Virus record (IMG/VR): IMGVR_UViG_3300044726_000141
Span: 1 to 40,102 of that record
Strand: one strand, 5' to 3'
Source of the DNA: a virus
Length of the DNA: 40,102 nt
Both the position numbers and the translations under genes were made by a program. The notes beneath the pieces are model-generated. The model had not been told where the DNA came from and did not search any database. It saw nothing but the letters and a program-made list of their open reading frames with translations. Each line of letters begins with the position of its first letter. Positions within the stretch are counted from its first letter, which is position 1. Below, piece after piece: positions 6,482-14,989 of this stretch.

Positions 6482-8212
6482 ATGGACGAAAACGAGCTTG
6501 TTTATGTCGGAGATGAAGTCAAGGCGCTTGACGACAATGGCCGCGTGGGTGGCTATCTGGTGCGCTATGGGTCGCCGGACGATGTAGACCTGACCGGCGA
6601 TTACTTTGACGCCGCTACCGACTTTGACGTGGACGAATGGCCGCACAAATCACGTGTCTATTACCAGCACGGCATGGATGAGCGGCTTAGAAACCGCAAG
6701 CTAGGCAAGGCCGAAATGCGCCAGGATGAGATCGGCGTGTGGGTCGAAGCGCAGCTTGGACTACGCGACGAATACGAAAAGGCCATCTTTGAACTGGTCA
6801 AACAGGGCAAGATGGGCTGGTCAAGCGGCACGGCGGGCCATCTGGTTGAGCGTGAGCAAAAGGGCGCCGCCCACCAGATTAAGCATTGGCCGCTCGGTCT
6901 TGACGCCTCGATTACACCCACACCCGCCGAATATCGCAATTCGGCTATGTCACTCAAATCCCTAGCACTCGTTGACGCCAGTTATGAGGCGCTTTTGCCG
7001 GAGGACGCAAGGCCTGCGTCGGTGCAGAGCGTAAAAACTGAACCAGCGGGGGCGACCACCATTTCCATACTAGAAAATTCACAGGAGACAAGCACCATGC
7101 CTGAAGCAATTAGCGAGGTCAAGGCCTCCGCTATTGACCAACTTGACCCCAAGCTGTTAGAGACCATCACGCATCACACCATTGAGGCGTGGAAGAAGGC
7201 ACAAAAGGACGAGCAAGAGGCGAAGGCGGTCAACCACGCCTTTATCCAGACGCCTGAGACCGATTCTATCAAAGCCATCGAACTGCGCCAACGGCGTGAC
7301 GAGTTGGCCGCCCTCAAGCAATATATTCGTGACGCCGACAGCCGCGCCTATCAATCTTGGTTTGCCGACCAGCTCAAGGCCAGCAACGCCACCGACATGA
7401 ACATCACCACAGCGGCAGACGGCGGCAATCTCGTGCCCGTTGGTCACTACCAACGCATCATCGCCAAGCGTGACGAAACGGCGCTCGATACGAAGGTGGG
7501 CGTCCTCAACATCCCCGGCAAGGGAACAACGGTCAACGTGCCTTACGAATCGGGTACGGCCAATGTCTTTATCTCTACGGCAGAGGCGGTCGCCTTTGAC
7601 CTCGATGCACCGGCGGTGGGCCAACGCGTGATGACGCTGGTCAAGTACACCAAGAAGATCCAGCTCTCGGTGGAACTGATCGAGGATGAGGATAGCCAGC
7701 TCATGCCCTTCCTGGAGGAATATGTAGGGCGAGCGTTGGCGCTAACGCAAAATACGGCGCTGATGACCGAGGTCTTAGCCAACGGTACCACCGTCGCCCT
7801 GACCGGTTCGGCGGCGGCAGCGGGGCATATCCCGGCAATGGTCTATGCCTTGCCCGACGAGTACGCCGATGGCGCTCAATGGGTGATGCGCCGCGCCACC
7901 GAAGGCCAGTACCGCGCTTTGAGTGGCAACAACTGGCAATTTGCGCCAACGCCTCCCGGTGGCACCACTGACAGCACCCTGTGGGGCTTTCCCGTCAATC
8001 ACTCTCAATTCGTACCCGCCGTCGCTGCCTTAGCTAAAGCGGTTGTGCTGGCCAACTTCAACTATGTCGGCAAGCGTCAGGTTAACCAATTGACCTTCCT
8101 GCGCGACCCCTATTCGAGCGGCGGCACAGGGCAAGTCAACCTGCTCTACTATGCGCGCTTTGTTTACAAGGTCTTGCAGGCCGCACCTGTGCTCTACGGC
8201 ACACTCGCCTAA
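6482..8212 (+). CDS. prohead protease-major capsid protein fusion
   Basis: A 576-residue polyprotein. Residues 1-170 match HK97-type prohead maturation proteases (GYLVRYGSPDDVDLTGDYF, YYQHG with the catalytic-type His, GWSSGTAGH with the Ser, and TPTPAEYRN). Residues from about 206 match an HK97-fold major capsid protein: a charged helical delta/scaffold-like stretch (to about 300), then GGNLVPVGHYQRII, the E-loop/P-domain region and a C-terminal LLYYARFVYK. In most phages these are separate genes. An in-frame ATG at 7097 with a strong upstream AGGAG would make the capsid part alone (371 residues). The fusion would deliver protease into the prohead at low copy number. Confidence 0.88.
   Translation: MDENELVYVGDEVKALDDNGRVGGYLVRYGSPDDVDLTGDYFDAATDFDVDEWPHKSRVYYQHGMDERLRNRKLGKAEMRQDEIGVWVEAQLGLRDEYEKAIFELVKQGKMGWSSGTAGHLVEREQKGAAHQIKHWPLGLDASITPTPAEYRNSAMSLKSLALVDASYEALLPEDARPASVQSVKTEPAGATTISILENSQETSTMPEAISEVKASAIDQLDPKLLETITHHTIEAWKKAQKDEQEAKAVNHAFIQTPETDSIKAIELRQRRDELAALKQYIRDADSRAYQSWFADQLKASNATDMNITTAADGGNLVPVGHYQRIIAKRDETALDTKVGVLNIPGKGTTVNVPYESGTANVFISTAEAVAFDLDAPAVGQRVMTLVKYTKKIQLSVELIEDEDSQLMPFLEEYVGRALALTQNTALMTEVLANGTTVALTGSAAAAGHIPAMVYALPDEYADGAQWVMRRATEGQYRALSGNNWQFAPTPPGGTTDSTLWGFPVNHSQFVPAVAALAKAVVLANFNYVGKRQVNQLTFLRDPYSSGGTGQVNLLYYARFVYKVLQAAPVLYGTLA
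7083..7099 (+). promoter_or_regulatory. internal ribosome-binding site and start of free major capsid protein
   Basis: AGGAG (7083-7087), 9 bases, then ATG (7097-7099), in frame with the long open reading frame. The predicted product starts MPEAISEV, at the boundary between protease and the delta-like region. This would give many copies of capsid per fused protease-capsid copy. Confidence 0.75.
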
Positions 8213-8225
8213 CGATTAGAGATAA

Positions 8226-8247
8226 GGGCGGCGCGCAAGTGCCGCCC
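8226..8247 (+). repeat. leader hairpin before the 8266 gene
   Basis: GGGCGGC and GCCGCCC (7 bp) around a GCGCAAGT loop, just before the GAAGGAG ribosome-binding site of the next gene. It has no T tract, so it is more likely an mRNA leader or processing element than a terminator. Position relative to the ribosome-binding site resembles the hairpins at 6429 and 24474. Confidence 0.5.
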
Positions 8248-8265
8248 TCCAAGAAGGAGATAGCA

Positions 8266-8508
8266 ATGGAACGCGAAGAAGAAACTAAAGTCACTCCTGC
8301 GGTAGAGCCGGAAGCCGAGCCAGTAGCCAAAGATACTGTCACCGTCACCGCCAAAGAGGATTGCAGCCTGCTGATTGACGGCGTTAGCGTGACCCTAGCG
8401 GCAGGCGACACGGCGGAGATGACGCCATCCGAGGCCGCCGCTTACGCCAACCTGGGGCTGGTCGAACTCAGTGGCAAGGCAGAGCGCGCCGTACCCAAGA
8501 GGAGATAG
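8266..8508 (+). CDS. small acidic protein after the capsid gene
   Basis: An 80-residue protein from the ATG at 8266, chosen for its AAGGAG at 8 bases. The N-terminal 25 residues are Glu/Pro-rich and disordered; the rest (CSLLIDGVSVTLAAGDTAEM) looks like a small beta domain. It is followed by an abundant-gene style ribosome-binding site for the next gene. Position immediately after the capsid gene fits a decoration or head accessory protein, but no family is recognised. Confidence 0.6.
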   Translation: MEREEETKVTPAVEPEAEPVAKDTVTVTAKEDCSLLIDGVSVTLAAGDTAEMTPSEAAAYANLGLVELSGKAERAVPKRR

Positions 8509-8512
8509 CACG

Positions 8513-8773
8513 ATGTCTGACCCATTTGGCTCAACATCACCCGACCTGGAATCACCGGCAGCGCACGCCTTTCTGATCACGCCGGGCAGCTCGCCGCTGG
8601 CCGTCTATCCTCGCGGCCTCTATATCGGCGGCGCGGGCAATATCAACGTGACTATGGTCGGCGGTGAAACGCTGGTCTTTACGGGCCTTCCGGCGGGGGC
8701 ACTCTTGCCGATCCGCGTCTCGCATGTACTCGCCACCAATACGACAGCCACGGCGATCATAGGACTGTACTAG
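8513..8773 (+). CDS. spike-base-like structural protein (RCAP_rcc01079-like)
   Basis: An 86-residue protein from ATG 8513 with GAGGAGA upstream. The pattern of an N-terminal HAFLITPGSSPL, LYIGGAGNINV, a central VFTGLPAGALLPIRV and a C-terminal TNTTATAIIGLY strand resembles the small beta-sandwich proteins called spike base proteins in gene transfer agents and many phages. These attach head spikes or fibres. This agrees with the fibre and glycosidase genes that follow it directly. The family assignment is from remembered sequence pattern only. Confidence 0.6.
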   Translation: MSDPFGSTSPDLESPAAHAFLITPGSSPLAVYPRGLYIGGAGNINVTMVGGETLVFTGLPAGALLPIRVSHVLATNTTATAIIGLY

Positions 8774-10939
8774 ATGCGTATCGGACTTAGCCTATCTACG
8801 GTGAATAGAATAGGTACAGGTGTCGGCGTGGGCGGCGGCCCGACCTTTTTGCTGCGTGACGACTTCACCACCGATCGTAACCCACTCTTGGGCCGACTCG
8901 CAGAGCCAGGGCCAGGGACGCTGACGCTCTTGGATACAAATGCCAAGTTGTCCATAGCATCAGCGGCATTGTCCTTCGCTACGGGTGGCGTTGGTGCGGG
9001 CGACCCTAGAGCGTGGGGGGCGATTCAAAATCGTTTAGCGGGCAGGACTGTTGTCGCCATATCAACGATAACTACATCTGTTCTTAGCCTCGGTTGGGAT
9101 AGCGATACGTCATCTATCATCCGCGATGGGTTCAGGTTATCAGCTTCATCTAGCACCACTTACGACAACGGTACGACGATTGATACCGATACACTAGCGG
9201 CAGGAACGGCTTACAGACTCGCCACTGTTATGCGAGGAACGGGCTTCTATACGTTCGTCAAAGGCGGGGCGTTTACCAACTGGACACTTTGTTGGGTGAG
9301 TGCCACAGGAACATCGAGCATGTACCCTGCTGTGGCTGTTGCAACAAGCACAGTAGTCGGCACGCTCGACTCTTTCCGCGTCCTTGACCTGGCTGCTCCG
9401 TTTGACACGGACTACGGCTTGGCGACCGACCGCAAGGCTGGCAGTGTGGCACTCGCCACTACGTTTACCCACGAGGGTAACGCTGTCATTGAGTTTACGA
9501 ACACAACATTGCCATTGGGCAACTTCAACTGTGTTGACTTCAGGATACAGGATTCCAATAACTACTGGCGCATCCTGATTGGTTCAACTGGCGCATTTGA
9601 CTTGCAGGAGTATGTTGCAGGGAGCCCAACGTACAGGGCACAAGTACCAGCCGTTGTTTCTTCGGGACACAGAGTTGTTATCGTGGCAGACGGTACGACA
9701 ATACGTGGTTACTCCAACAATGTACTTCGTTGGACGTATTCAAGCGCAACCAACTTCCAGACCGCAACAGGCGGCAAACTTAGTTCGCTAGGCTCAAGCG
9801 GCGGCGTTGTCTCCGACATCGTATCCTTCCCACGCACCATCACAGGCTCCGCTGCCACCCTCCTCGACAATGCGGCGGCTGGCACAGCGAGCACGTACTT
9901 GCTGAACGACGAGTTCACGACGGACGATACGGCCCCGCTGGACTACTCCACGCGCACCGCCGAGCCGACAGGGACGCTGACGATTACGGATACAGCTAAA
10001 GTCCTCAGTGTTGCGGGTGGCGCACTTGTTTCATCAGCCAAGACAGGCGACAACAACCCTAATCTTCAGTCGGTCACACAGTTTGCACGCTTGGCGGGTA
10101 GGGCGTTTGTCTCAACGGTAACTGATAACACGTTTCGGCAACGGCATGGATTCTACACAACGGCGGCACTAGATAGTTTCACTCAGGTAGCTATCTTTGA
10201 CTTTACGAGTATCTATCTTGGCACGACAAACATCGACACCACGTTTACAGCGGTCAATGGCACTAAATACAGCTACGCTATTGTATTGCGAACAAGCGGG
10301 GCTTTCTATTTTGTCAAGGGCGGCACGTACACAAGTTGGATGCTCGTATGGGTGGATACCACTCAGACAACTGCCACGCTGACGCTTGGGTTATCCGTCG
10401 TTGGGGCAAGCACGCTCCTGAATGTAGATATGGCCCGCGTCCTCGACCTGCCCGCTCCCTACACCGACTCGTACGGCCTCGCCACGCAGCGACTCGCTGG
10501 CGCAAGGGCGGCACTCGATACGTTCGTGCATGAAGCGAACTGTGTGATTGAGTGGACGCAGACGACCTTGCCAGCATCGGCGGCAATCAACTTCACCTTC
10601 CGTCAGCAAGACTCAAGCAACAAGTGGCAGATAAACATTAGCAGCGGCGGAACCATCGACCTGTACGAGATTGTCGCTACTGTCGCTACTCTACGGGGTA
10701 ATTCCGCCAGCGTAGTTAGCAACGGGCATCGAATTGTCGTTGTCTGCGACGGTTCAACCATTCGCGTGTACTCCAATAACGTGCTGAGAATTACCTACTC
10801 GTCTGCCTCTAGCTTTGCAACGTCTACAGCTGGAGTGTTGCTGTCACTCGGCACAGGCGGCGCAGTCTCCGACATCGTATCGTGGCCCAGGACTTTGACA
10901 GGGGCCGCAGCCAGCTATCTTGACGGAGCAGTAGCCTAA
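8774..10939 (+). CDS. fibre-like protein with two tandem homologous halves
   Basis: A 721-residue, Thr/Ser/Ala-rich, beta-strand protein. Two repeats of about 350 residues can be aligned by eye: FLLRDDFTTD...LAEPGPGTLTL near residue 25 and YLLNDEFTTDD...TAEPTGTLTI near residue 375; VLDLAAPFDTDYGLATDRKAGS and its second copy VLDLPAPYTDSYGLAT; SNNVLRWTYSSA and SNNVLRITYSSA. The shape suggests concanavalin/LamG-like carbohydrate-binding domains, but this is inference. The start ATG lies 2 bases after the previous stop. It probably forms a surface fibre, possibly on the head, given its place between capsid and connector genes. Confidence 0.65.
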   Translation: MRIGLSLSTVNRIGTGVGVGGGPTFLLRDDFTTDRNPLLGRLAEPGPGTLTLLDTNAKLSIASAALSFATGGVGAGDPRAWGAIQNRLAGRTVVAISTITTSVLSLGWDSDTSSIIRDGFRLSASSSTTYDNGTTIDTDTLAAGTAYRLATVMRGTGFYTFVKGGAFTNWTLCWVSATGTSSMYPAVAVATSTVVGTLDSFRVLDLAAPFDTDYGLATDRKAGSVALATTFTHEGNAVIEFTNTTLPLGNFNCVDFRIQDSNNYWRILIGSTGAFDLQEYVAGSPTYRAQVPAVVSSGHRVVIVADGTTIRGYSNNVLRWTYSSATNFQTATGGKLSSLGSSGGVVSDIVSFPRTITGSAATLLDNAAAGTASTYLLNDEFTTDDTAPLDYSTRTAEPTGTLTITDTAKVLSVAGGALVSSAKTGDNNPNLQSVTQFARLAGRAFVSTVTDNTFRQRHGFYTTAALDSFTQVAIFDFTSIYLGTTNIDTTFTAVNGTKYSYAIVLRTSGAFYFVKGGTYTSWMLVWVDTTQTTATLTLGLSVVGASTLLNVDMARVLDLPAPYTDSYGLATQRLAGARAALDTFVHEANCVIEWTQTTLPASAAINFTFRQQDSSNKWQINISSGGTIDLYEIVATVATLRGNSASVVSNGHRIVVVCDGSTIRVYSNNVLRITYSSASSFATSTAGVLLSLGTGGAVSDIVSWPRTLTGAAASYLDGAVA

Positions 10940-11130
10940 TGACAACTTACCTAGTGACAATTTCAGCACCAGACAGTTACCCCGATGCCGACGAGAGACT
11001 GTGGTCAGCGCGCGTTGAGGCAGAGAGCGCAGAGTTGGCAGAGGAAGCGGGGAAGCGCCGCTTCATTGAGATGGGTGCGCCCGATGACATTGATTGGGAT
11101 AGATGGATAGTCACAGTGACGGAGGCTTAA
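10939..11130 (+). CDS. small acidic hypothetical protein
   Basis: A 63-residue protein starting with an ATGA overlap on the fibre gene and ending with a TAATGA overlap on the glycosidase. It has a beta-alpha-beta look (TTYLVTISAPD... then EAESAELAEEAGKRRF) common in small phage proteins that resemble an input-processing fold. No function assigned. Confidence 0.6.
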   Translation: MTTYLVTISAPDSYPDADERLWSARVEAESAELAEEAGKRRFIEMGAPDDIDWDRWIVTVTEA

Positions 11131-11939
11131 TGACACTCGTCCTCTTATCGGCAATGCTAACGCTCGTCCTGCCGACGCAACCGCTACCCAGAGAGTTCGG
11201 TGTGAGTGTGGCTTGGCAACGTGGGGATGAATGGTCAGCGCAGAGCTTGGCACTCCTAACGCCGCCGCTTTGGATGAATTGGATATATGACCACAACGAC
11301 GATCCATCCTACGTACCGATGGCGTACTCGCTTGCAAGCATTGACCCGTATCTAGACGCAGCGAAAGCAGCTACCCATAAGACTTGGTTGATAGGAAACG
11401 AACCAGATATTTCCAGTAGCTACGTTTCCCCCACAGACGCCGCCATCTTCACGCAGCGTTGGGTTAACGAAGTAGGTGCGGCAATGGCCTGTTGTGGCGT
11501 GATTGTCCACCATAGCTACGACGGTGGCTTGCAATGGCTGAGCAACTATCTCGCTGCTGGTGGTGTAGTACCTGAGTACTGGCAAATTCATATTTATTTC
11601 GTGCCGACTGCCTTCGAGTGGCAACTATCACTAAATAGCTTTGTGGCATGGATGCAAGCCAACGACGTAGTACGGCCCATCATTGTCAGTGAGACAGCCA
11701 TGACAGAGGGTGGCGATGCCTCTGCACTACTGGAGTATGTGGCGGATAGGGTCGAGGATGGCACGCTCTATGCCGCGATATTTTATAGCGATAACGATTA
11801 TTGGAATTTATGGCCTCAAAGCAACTTGAGGAATTTAGACGGTACGTTGACGCCTTTAGGGGAGCTTTACATCGAGCTAACTGAGGTGGAGCAACCAGTC
11901 GAGTCGTTTACATTGTGGCTACCAGTGGCGGGGTACTAG
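11130..11939 (+). CDS. TIM-barrel glycoside hydrolase, possibly exported
   Basis: A 269-residue protein from ATG 11130. The first 25 residues (TLVLLSAMLTLVLPTQPLP) look like a signal peptide or membrane anchor. The body has glycosidase-type (clan A) motifs: WLIGNEPDI with the acid-base Glu, WQIHIYF, and IIVSETAM with the putative nucleophile Glu. It resembles the GH128-like/Glyco_hydro_cc type, which cut beta-glucans. The C-terminus has an unusual FTLWLPVAGY end. It may degrade host surface polysaccharide from the virion or be secreted by the lysogen; I cannot decide between them. Confidence 0.65.
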   Translation: MTLVLLSAMLTLVLPTQPLPREFGVSVAWQRGDEWSAQSLALLTPPLWMNWIYDHNDDPSYVPMAYSLASIDPYLDAAKAATHKTWLIGNEPDISSSYVSPTDAAIFTQRWVNEVGAAMACCGVIVHHSYDGGLQWLSNYLAAGGVVPEYWQIHIYFVPTAFEWQLSLNSFVAWMQANDVVRPIIVSETAMTEGGDASALLEYVADRVEDGTLYAAIFYSDNDYWNLWPQSNLRNLDGTLTPLGELYIELTEVEQPVESFTLWLPVAGY

Positions 11940-12524
11940 ATGAGCTATGCAACTTTGGCCGACCTGAAGCGGTATCTCGACATCGTCGTTGGCAACGTCA
12001 TCGACGATGACCTCTTGACGGCGGCGTTAGAGAGCGCATCCGCCATCATCGACAACGAGACGCACCGCACCTTTGTAGCGGCGTCTGACACGACGCGCTA
12101 TCTGGATGCCATCAAGGATGTGGACGGGCGCCGTCTTTGGCTAGGTGGCGACCTGGCGCAACTCACCAGCGTCACCAATGGCGACGGCGCTACGATACCC
12201 CTCAACGCCATTCTCTACGAACCCGACGAAGTGGGTGAACCCGACTACGCCCTCATTCTCAGAGGTAGCAGCGGCCTTTCCTGGACGTATGACCAGGACA
12301 GTGAGGGTGCTATCGCCATCGTGGGGCGTTGGGCCTGGAGCGTGACGCCACCGCCGCCCATCCAGCAAGCTACTAAGCGCCTAGCGGCGTGGCTCTATCG
12401 CCAGCGTGACAACGCGCTCGACCTCGACCGTACCGTGATTGTCGGCACGAGCGTGCTGACGCCGGCGGCGATACCGGTCGATGTGATGACCATCATTCGC
12501 CCCTATATGGCGCGGGTACGCTAG
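11940..12524 (+). CDS. head-tail connector protein (gp6-like)
   Basis: A 194-residue protein. The N-terminal SYATLADLKRYLDIVVGN, followed by DDDLLTAALESASAIIDNETHR and a central beta region, is the pattern of HK97 gp6-type adaptors that bind under the portal. The ATG lies 1 base after the glycosidase stop. It overlaps the next gene start by 1 base. In most phages this gene follows the capsid gene directly; here about 3.7 kb of other genes come between. Confidence 0.8.
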   Translation: MSYATLADLKRYLDIVVGNVIDDDLLTAALESASAIIDNETHRTFVAASDTTRYLDAIKDVDGRRLWLGGDLAQLTSVTNGDGATIPLNAILYEPDEVGEPDYALILRGSSGLSWTYDQDSEGAIAIVGRWAWSVTPPPPIQQATKRLAAWLYRQRDNALDLDRTVIVGTSVLTPAAIPVDVMTIIRPYMARVR

Positions 12525-12931
12525 TGTTTACCTCTTTGGGCGCATTGGTGGCTACGGCCTCCGCCCTGCCGGTGGCGGGCATCAAGAAGGCCGTCGCCTA
12601 CCGCCCCAGACGCGTCAGCGCCGCCGACCTGCCGCTGCTCTATACGCGGCTACCCAGAAGCGAGCGCGGGCTGGCGACCTTGACCTACGGGCAGGATTTG
12701 CGCCACGGCACGCTCGAAATTGTCGTGCTGGTGGAGATGCTGGCCCTGGACACACAGGCCGCCAATGACGCCTTGACGGTGGTCATTCTCGACAATTTGG
12801 CAATGGCCTTAGAAAGCAACGCCGAGGCGCTGGGCATGGATAACTACACGCTGGTGACGGAAGAGGACAGCATGGGCGACGGTGCCACGCCGGTACAAGC
12901 AATTATAGCGACAGTGGAGGTATCAGGATGA
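12524..12931 (+). CDS. putative tail terminator / tail completion protein
   Basis: A 135-residue protein with a GTG start overlapping the connector stop. It has an alpha-beta pattern with LATLTYGQDLRHGTLEIVVLVEM and a helical region (TQAANDALTVVILDNLAMALES) that fits the tail-terminator position between connector and tube proteins. Assignment rests on gene order and size. Confidence 0.5.
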   Translation: MFTSLGALVATASALPVAGIKKAVAYRPRRVSAADLPLLYTRLPRSERGLATLTYGQDLRHGTLEIVVLVEMLALDTQAANDALTVVILDNLAMALESNAEALGMDNYTLVTEEDSMGDGATPVQAIIATVEVSG

Positions 12932-13662
12932 TGGCAGTAAAGGGAACTTTGGCGAGGCTGCTGGTTGACCAGTGGGATTTCTCTTGCAAGACATCGGGGC
13001 TGGATGTGAGCCTCGAAATCTCCGAGGAAGATATATCCAGCCTATGCGACACGGCGGCGGCCTATGCGCCTACGCTCGCCGCCATCAGCATCGAGCATAA
13101 CGGCTACATGATGGCGCCGCTCGGTGTGGCCGGCAGCATTGAGCAGGAAATGAACGCGCGTATGGGCGTACAGAACAGTATGGTCGCCGCCATGTTTGGC
13201 ATCGACCTGCCGGCCTGTCCTGTCTATGTGATCGACAACACCTTCGGCGCCACGATGGAAATCAACGCCCCTGCCGATGGCATTCTCACGCTCAACGGCG
13301 CCTGGGGACAGGGCGGCGGCGGCTATCGGGGTATCCGCATCTTTGATGACAACGCCGTTGCTACGGGCAACCAGACGGCGGTCGATATGGGCGCTATCGG
13401 ATCGCGCGGCGGCGAGGCGTTTTTGTTCCTGCAAAACGTAACGGGGACGTTGGGCAGCGCCACCGTCACGGTCGGTCACTCTACCACCAGCGGCGGCAGC
13501 TATACCACACTGGGTACTTTCACCTTGACGGCAAAGGGCGCGTACAAGGTGCTCTTTAGCGGCACCGTCAACCGCTGGATTCGTTTGGGCATTACCTCAT
13601 TGGGCGGTACTACAGGATTGGATATGGTCGCTGTGGCGTGTGTGCGCGGCGTTACAGAATAA
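12928..13662 (+). CDS. tail-tube-like protein 1, with extra C-terminal beta domain
   Basis: A 244-residue protein with an ATGA overlap at its start. Residues 1-100 have the feel of a tail-tube fold (LLVDQWDFSCKTSGLDV, then ISIEHNGYM). The rest is Gly/Thr-rich beta sequence (SATVTVGHSTTSGGSYTTL) like an Ig-type or carbohydrate-binding domain that decorates the tube surface. The next gene is a shorter tube-like protein, so one may be the main tube and the other a variant or cap. Confidence 0.55.
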   Translation: MMAVKGTLARLLVDQWDFSCKTSGLDVSLEISEEDISSLCDTAAAYAPTLAAISIEHNGYMMAPLGVAGSIEQEMNARMGVQNSMVAAMFGIDLPACPVYVIDNTFGATMEINAPADGILTLNGAWGQGGGGYRGIRIFDDNAVATGNQTAVDMGAIGSRGGEAFLFLQNVTGTLGSATVTVGHSTTSGGSYTTLGTFTLTAKGAYKVLFSGTVNRWIRLGITSLGGTTGLDMVAVACVRGVTE

Positions 13663-13678
13663 TTAAGGAGATAAAGCA

Positions 13679-14083
13679 ATGGCAGCAATTAAGGGAGCCG
13701 GAAACGCGGTCGTCACCTACAACGCCGTGGACATTTCGCAGTATATCAGCAGCGCCGATATGACGAACACCATCGCCGAACTGGAGGCGACGGTGTTGAC
13801 CAGTACCGCCGAACAAACCATCGCGGGGCTAGGCAGTTATGAGATGCAGCTAGAGGGCGATTGGGCCAAAGTGCTGGATGACTCGTTGGGGCCGGATAGC
13901 GTCAGCGGCACCCTACGCACCGCTAGCATCAAGTATGGCTCTGGGGCGGGGGCGATGGTGACGTACACGTGGACAACCAACGCCTTTATCACGTCGTACA
14001 ACATCACCACCGCCGCCAGTGAGAAGATAGGTTTCGCCTGCACCTTGCGCCTCAACAACGCACCGACGCGAACGGTCACCTAA
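13679..14083 (+). CDS. tail-tube-like protein 2
   Basis: A 134-residue protein with a good AAGGAGATAAAGCA leader. The beta pattern NAVVTYNAVDISQYISSADMTNT..., a central YEMQLEGDW and the C-terminal SEKIGFACTLRLNNAP resemble small major tail proteins. It sits directly before the tail assembly chaperones, the classical place of the major tail protein gene. Overlaps the next gene by 1 base. Confidence 0.6.
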   Translation: MAAIKGAGNAVVTYNAVDISQYISSADMTNTIAELEATVLTSTAEQTIAGLGSYEMQLEGDWAKVLDDSLGPDSVSGTLRTASIKYGSGAGAMVTYTWTTNAFITSYNITTAASEKIGFACTLRLNNAPTRTVT

Positions 14084-14460
14084 TGAGGTACGACTGTGAT
14101 GAGCCTGCTTTCGAGGGCGACTTTGTGGAGTTCAGCGATTCGTTCAGTAGAGCGCAGCAGCGTGCTATTTGGGCGGCGGGCGGCGAGGATGAGGAACTCT
14201 TTCTGTCACTCTTGCGCGCCAAGATTGTCAGCCTGCATCTTAGCTGTCTGGATGCGCCGCCCATCCTCAAGGCTGATGATTTAGTACCGGATCGTGTCGA
14301 GGCAATGGATGTCAGGCTGTATACCTGGTTTTCATATGCGTGGGTGGCGCATTTGCGAGGTCTCAGTGACCTGGGAAACGCCATCGGCAGGAGATTGTTC
14401 AGTACCTCCGCCACAATCGCGACGATGGAAGCCGACCCCGTGAGCCTGAACCACTCCTAG
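14083..14460 (+). CDS. tail assembly chaperone, zero-frame product (G-like)
   Basis: A 125-residue acidic, helical protein between tail-tube and tape-measure genes, the position of lambda gpG. It contains the slippery site G GGA AAC at codons 98-99; most ribosomes would read on to the stop at 14458-14460. The chaperone binds the tape measure during tail assembly. Confidence 0.75.
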   Translation: MRYDCDEPAFEGDFVEFSDSFSRAQQRAIWAAGGEDEELFLSLLRAKIVSLHLSCLDAPPILKADDLVPDRVEAMDVRLYTWFSYAWVAHLRGLSDLGNAIGRRLFSTSATIATMEADPVSLNHS

Positions 14461-14672
14461 ACGCGTGGCTGTTGGAATTATTTCCAGGTCGCACGCTGGA
14501 GGAGCTTGACCAGATGGATTTGAACCGCCTCTATCGTGCCAAGATTGCGGCGCGGATGCAAGCGACTGAGTACAGGCGCAAACGATTCCTAGAGGGCAAG
14601 ATCAAGTCAAATGATATTGAGCCGGACGAGTGGAAGCTAATCACGCAGATGGACGAATGGGCGGAGAGCTAG
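14083..14672 (+). CDS. tail assembly chaperone, -1 frameshift product (GT-like)
   Basis: Slippage by -1 at 14373-14379 joins the first 99 codons to the overlapping frame starting at 14379, which is open through to the stop at 14670-14672. The fusion is about 196 residues. The second part includes LLDAWLLELFPGRTLEELDQM and a basic helix (YRAKIAARMQATEYRRKR). The G-frame alone and the fusion would be made in fixed ratio, as in most long-tailed phages. The downstream part has no good start of its own, which supports frameshifting. Confidence 0.8.
14373..14379 (+). promoter_or_regulatory. programmed -1 ribosomal frameshift site G GGA AAC
   Basis: GGGAAAC is in the correct phase: zero-frame codons are GGA (14374) and AAC (14377), and -1 frame codons are GGG and AAA. 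It closely matches the lambda G/T heptamer GGGAAAG. Downstream is GC-rich sequence able to fold. Confidence 0.85.
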
Positions 14673-14989
14673 TGCACATACTTGGCGTTGACATGGCCGT
14701 AGACGTGGTTGCAGTTCAGGTAATAGTAGTCCACGCTGCCGCCCTTGACCGTGATCGTCTTGGGGCCAAATTCGACGCTACATTGCGTCTGGTCAGGGAA
14801 TACGGTGGTCTTGACATTGGCCGAATCACTCACATAACCGCCCGGCAGATAGCCAAACATTTGCACGCTATCCCGACCTGGTTCCGCCGTCAACGTGACG
14901 GTGTTGCCGGTGCCAGGGCCAGCGGAGACGACGAACAATATGCCGGCGCCGACGATGACAACCGTGAGAGCAATCAGAAATACTTTCAT
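14669..14989 (-). CDS. reverse-strand moron: small membrane-anchored or exported protein
   Basis: A 106-residue protein read against the tail operon. From the ATG at 14989 (AAGGTG upstream) the first 23 residues (MKVFLIALTVVIVGAGILFV) are a signal peptide or anchor; the rest is a beta-rich domain with three Cys (CSVEF, LNCNH). An upstream extension to 15103 is open but would run through a leader hairpin. Its own promoter, leader hairpin and reverse orientation between chaperone and tape-measure genes are the marks of a moron expressed from the prophage. Function unknown; superinfection exclusion or host surface change would fit. Confidence 0.65.
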   Translation of the reverse strand: MKVFLIALTVVIVGAGILFVVSAGPGTGNTVTLTAEPGRDSVQMFGYLPGGYVSDSANVKTTVFPDQTQCSVEFGPKTITVKGGSVDYYYLNCNHVYGHVNAKYVH

